Part shown: piece by piece, positions 5,527 to 5,874 of the stretch
Layout: every line of letters starts with the position of its first letter
Numbering within the stretch: position 1 is the stretch's first letter
Notes under the pieces: model-generated
Databases searched by the model: none
The model's input: the letters and a program-made list of their open reading frames with translations, nothing else
Told to the model about the DNA's origin: nothing
Position numbers and translations under genes: made by a program
Assembly: GCA_017501125.1 (NCBI GenBank)
Contig: JAFVXN010000081.1
Location: 1-5,874 of the forward strand
Source of the DNA: Clostridia bacterium
GTDB taxonomy: Bacteria > Bacillota > Clostridia > Christensenellales > Borkfalkiaceae
Length of the DNA: 5,874 nt
Direction: 5' to 3'

Positions 5527-5555
5527 ATTATACACAAAACCCGAAAAAAAGGCAA
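5527..5555 (-). promoter_or_regulatory. Promoter of hisJ with palindrome on the -35 box
   Basis: On the reverse strand TTGCCT (5555-5550), a 17-nt spacer and TATAAT (5532-5527) give a start near 5520 and a leader of about 16 nt. The -35 box lies inside AAGGC-AA-GCCTT (5549-5560), a perfect 5-bp dyad that could be an operator. Hexamers and spacing are the same as those of the glnN promoter. Confidence 0.75.
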
Positions 5556-5670
5556 GCCTTCGCGGCGGGTGTTTTTGGTCTATTTTCCTTTTTTTGATAG
5601 ATTTTTACGCCCCCTCTGCCAGCCCTTTCCAATCTAGAAAAATCCGCCCTCGTCTGCCAACCCCTCACTA

Positions 5671-5699
5671 TTGTCTCTTTTTTCTCCCTCCTTTACAAT
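5671..5699 (+). promoter_or_regulatory. Promoter of the partial lipoprotein gene
   Basis: TTGTCT (5671-5676), a 17-nt spacer and TACAAT (5694-5699) suggest a start near 5706 and a leader of about 54 nt. The region between this and the hisJ promoter (about 5560-5670) is pyrimidine-rich on the plus strand. It holds only a weak direct repeat, TCTGCCAGCCC and TCTGCCAACCC (5615-5625 and 5653-5663). Confidence 0.6.
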
Positions 5700-5733
5700 G
5701 GTTTAGGCGGCGACTGCCGTCAAAATCAATCGT

Positions 5734-5745
5734 TGCCTTCGGGCA
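5734..5745 (+). other. UUCG-capped hairpin in the leader before the ribosome binding site
   Basis: TGCC-TTCG-GGCA forms a 4-bp stem closed by the stable C(UUCG)G tetraloop, ending 3 nt before AAAAGGAG (5747-5754). A second small stem, CGGC-GACT-GCCG, lies further upstream in the leader. Both may protect the transcript or keep the ribosome binding site open. No riboswitch was recognised. Confidence 0.45.
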
Positions 5746-5759
5746 CAAAAGGAGTCTTT

Positions 5760-5874
5760 ATGAAAAAAATACGTATCGCTATACTTAGCATTTTGTTGGT
5801 GGGAGGAATCGCGTTGAGTACCGCCTGCGCCTCGTCCTCACCGCCGACTGCACAATCCCCCGTCCCCGACGTCG
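5760..5874 (+). CDS. Probable lipoprotein, N-terminal part (cut by window edge)
   Basis: Thirty-eight codons are visible from the ATG at 5760, which has AAGGAG 5 nt upstream. Residues 1-22 form a signal peptide: basic MKKIR, hydrophobic IAILSILLVGGIAL, then STAC with Cys23 as the likely lipidated residue. The lipobox is imperfect, with Ser at -3 and the leucine at -4, so processing is probable rather than certain. A Ser/Pro-rich stretch (ASSSPPTAQSPVP) follows, typical of the linker that tethers extracellular lipoproteins of Gram-positive bacteria to the membrane. The mature domain is outside the window, so a role such as solute binding cannot be judged. The gene is divergent from hisJ. Confidence 0.8.
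   Translation, partial: MKKIRIAILSILLVGGIALSTACASSSPPTAQSPVPDV

Noticed and set aside
5425..5788. Rightward open frames 5425-5637 and 5594-5788
   Set aside because: They cross the hisJ start, both promoters and the lipoprotein start in a different frame. Their Phe/Pro/Arg-rich composition reflects pyrimidine-rich spacer DNA.

Overview
The window looks like chromosomal DNA of a Bacillota (Clostridia-type) bacterium, probably an uncultured gut or anaerobic lineage. This rests on a type III glutamine synthetase, a QueH-type epoxyqueuosine reductase, a PHP-family histidinol-phosphatase, strong AGGAG ribosome binding sites, TATAAT promoters, and GC-rich genes separated by AT-rich spacers. The taxonomic placement is inference. 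There are no rRNA or tRNA genes, CRISPR arrays, transposases or phage genes. No complete unknown multi-gene system is visible; the least explained part is a two-gene membrane-protein operon and the spacer beside it.

Layout. At the left edge the first 65 codons of queH run leftward from a consensus promoter that lies almost on top of the start codon. An AT-rich divergent spacer (197-472) follows. It carries the queH promoter, two short dyad symmetries, a weak hairpin, and the glnN promoter with upstream A-tracts. glnN (473-2566) is a complete 697-residue type III glutamine synthetase that ends in a strong intrinsic terminator. A new promoter then drives two tandem paralogous four-helix membrane proteins (2671-3456 and 3481-4290). 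They share a conserved cytosolic loop but have C-terminal tails of opposite character: one Lys/Arg/Glu-rich and coiled-coil-like, the other acidic.

This operon converges with a leftward operon on one bidirectional terminator (4275-4310), whose loop contains the stop codon of the second membrane protein. The leftward operon consists of a PHP-domain phosphatase (hisJ-like, 4659-5504) and a small 3' gene (4450-4656). The small gene has a ribosome binding site and good coding character but is broken by an in-frame TAA at codon 18. Between it and the terminator lies an approximately 105-nt imperfect inverted repeat (4345-4449) that looks like a mobile or structured-RNA repeat. At the right edge, divergent from hisJ, a promoter and a UUCG-capped hairpin precede the first 38 codons of a probable lipoprotein.

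Functional links. queH (tRNA modification), glnN (ammonium assimilation) and hisJ (histidine synthesis) are separately transcribed housekeeping genes rather than one pathway. The glnN and hisJ promoters share the same -35 hexamer, spacer length and -10 hexamer. The two membrane paralogs probably act together, but their function is unknown.
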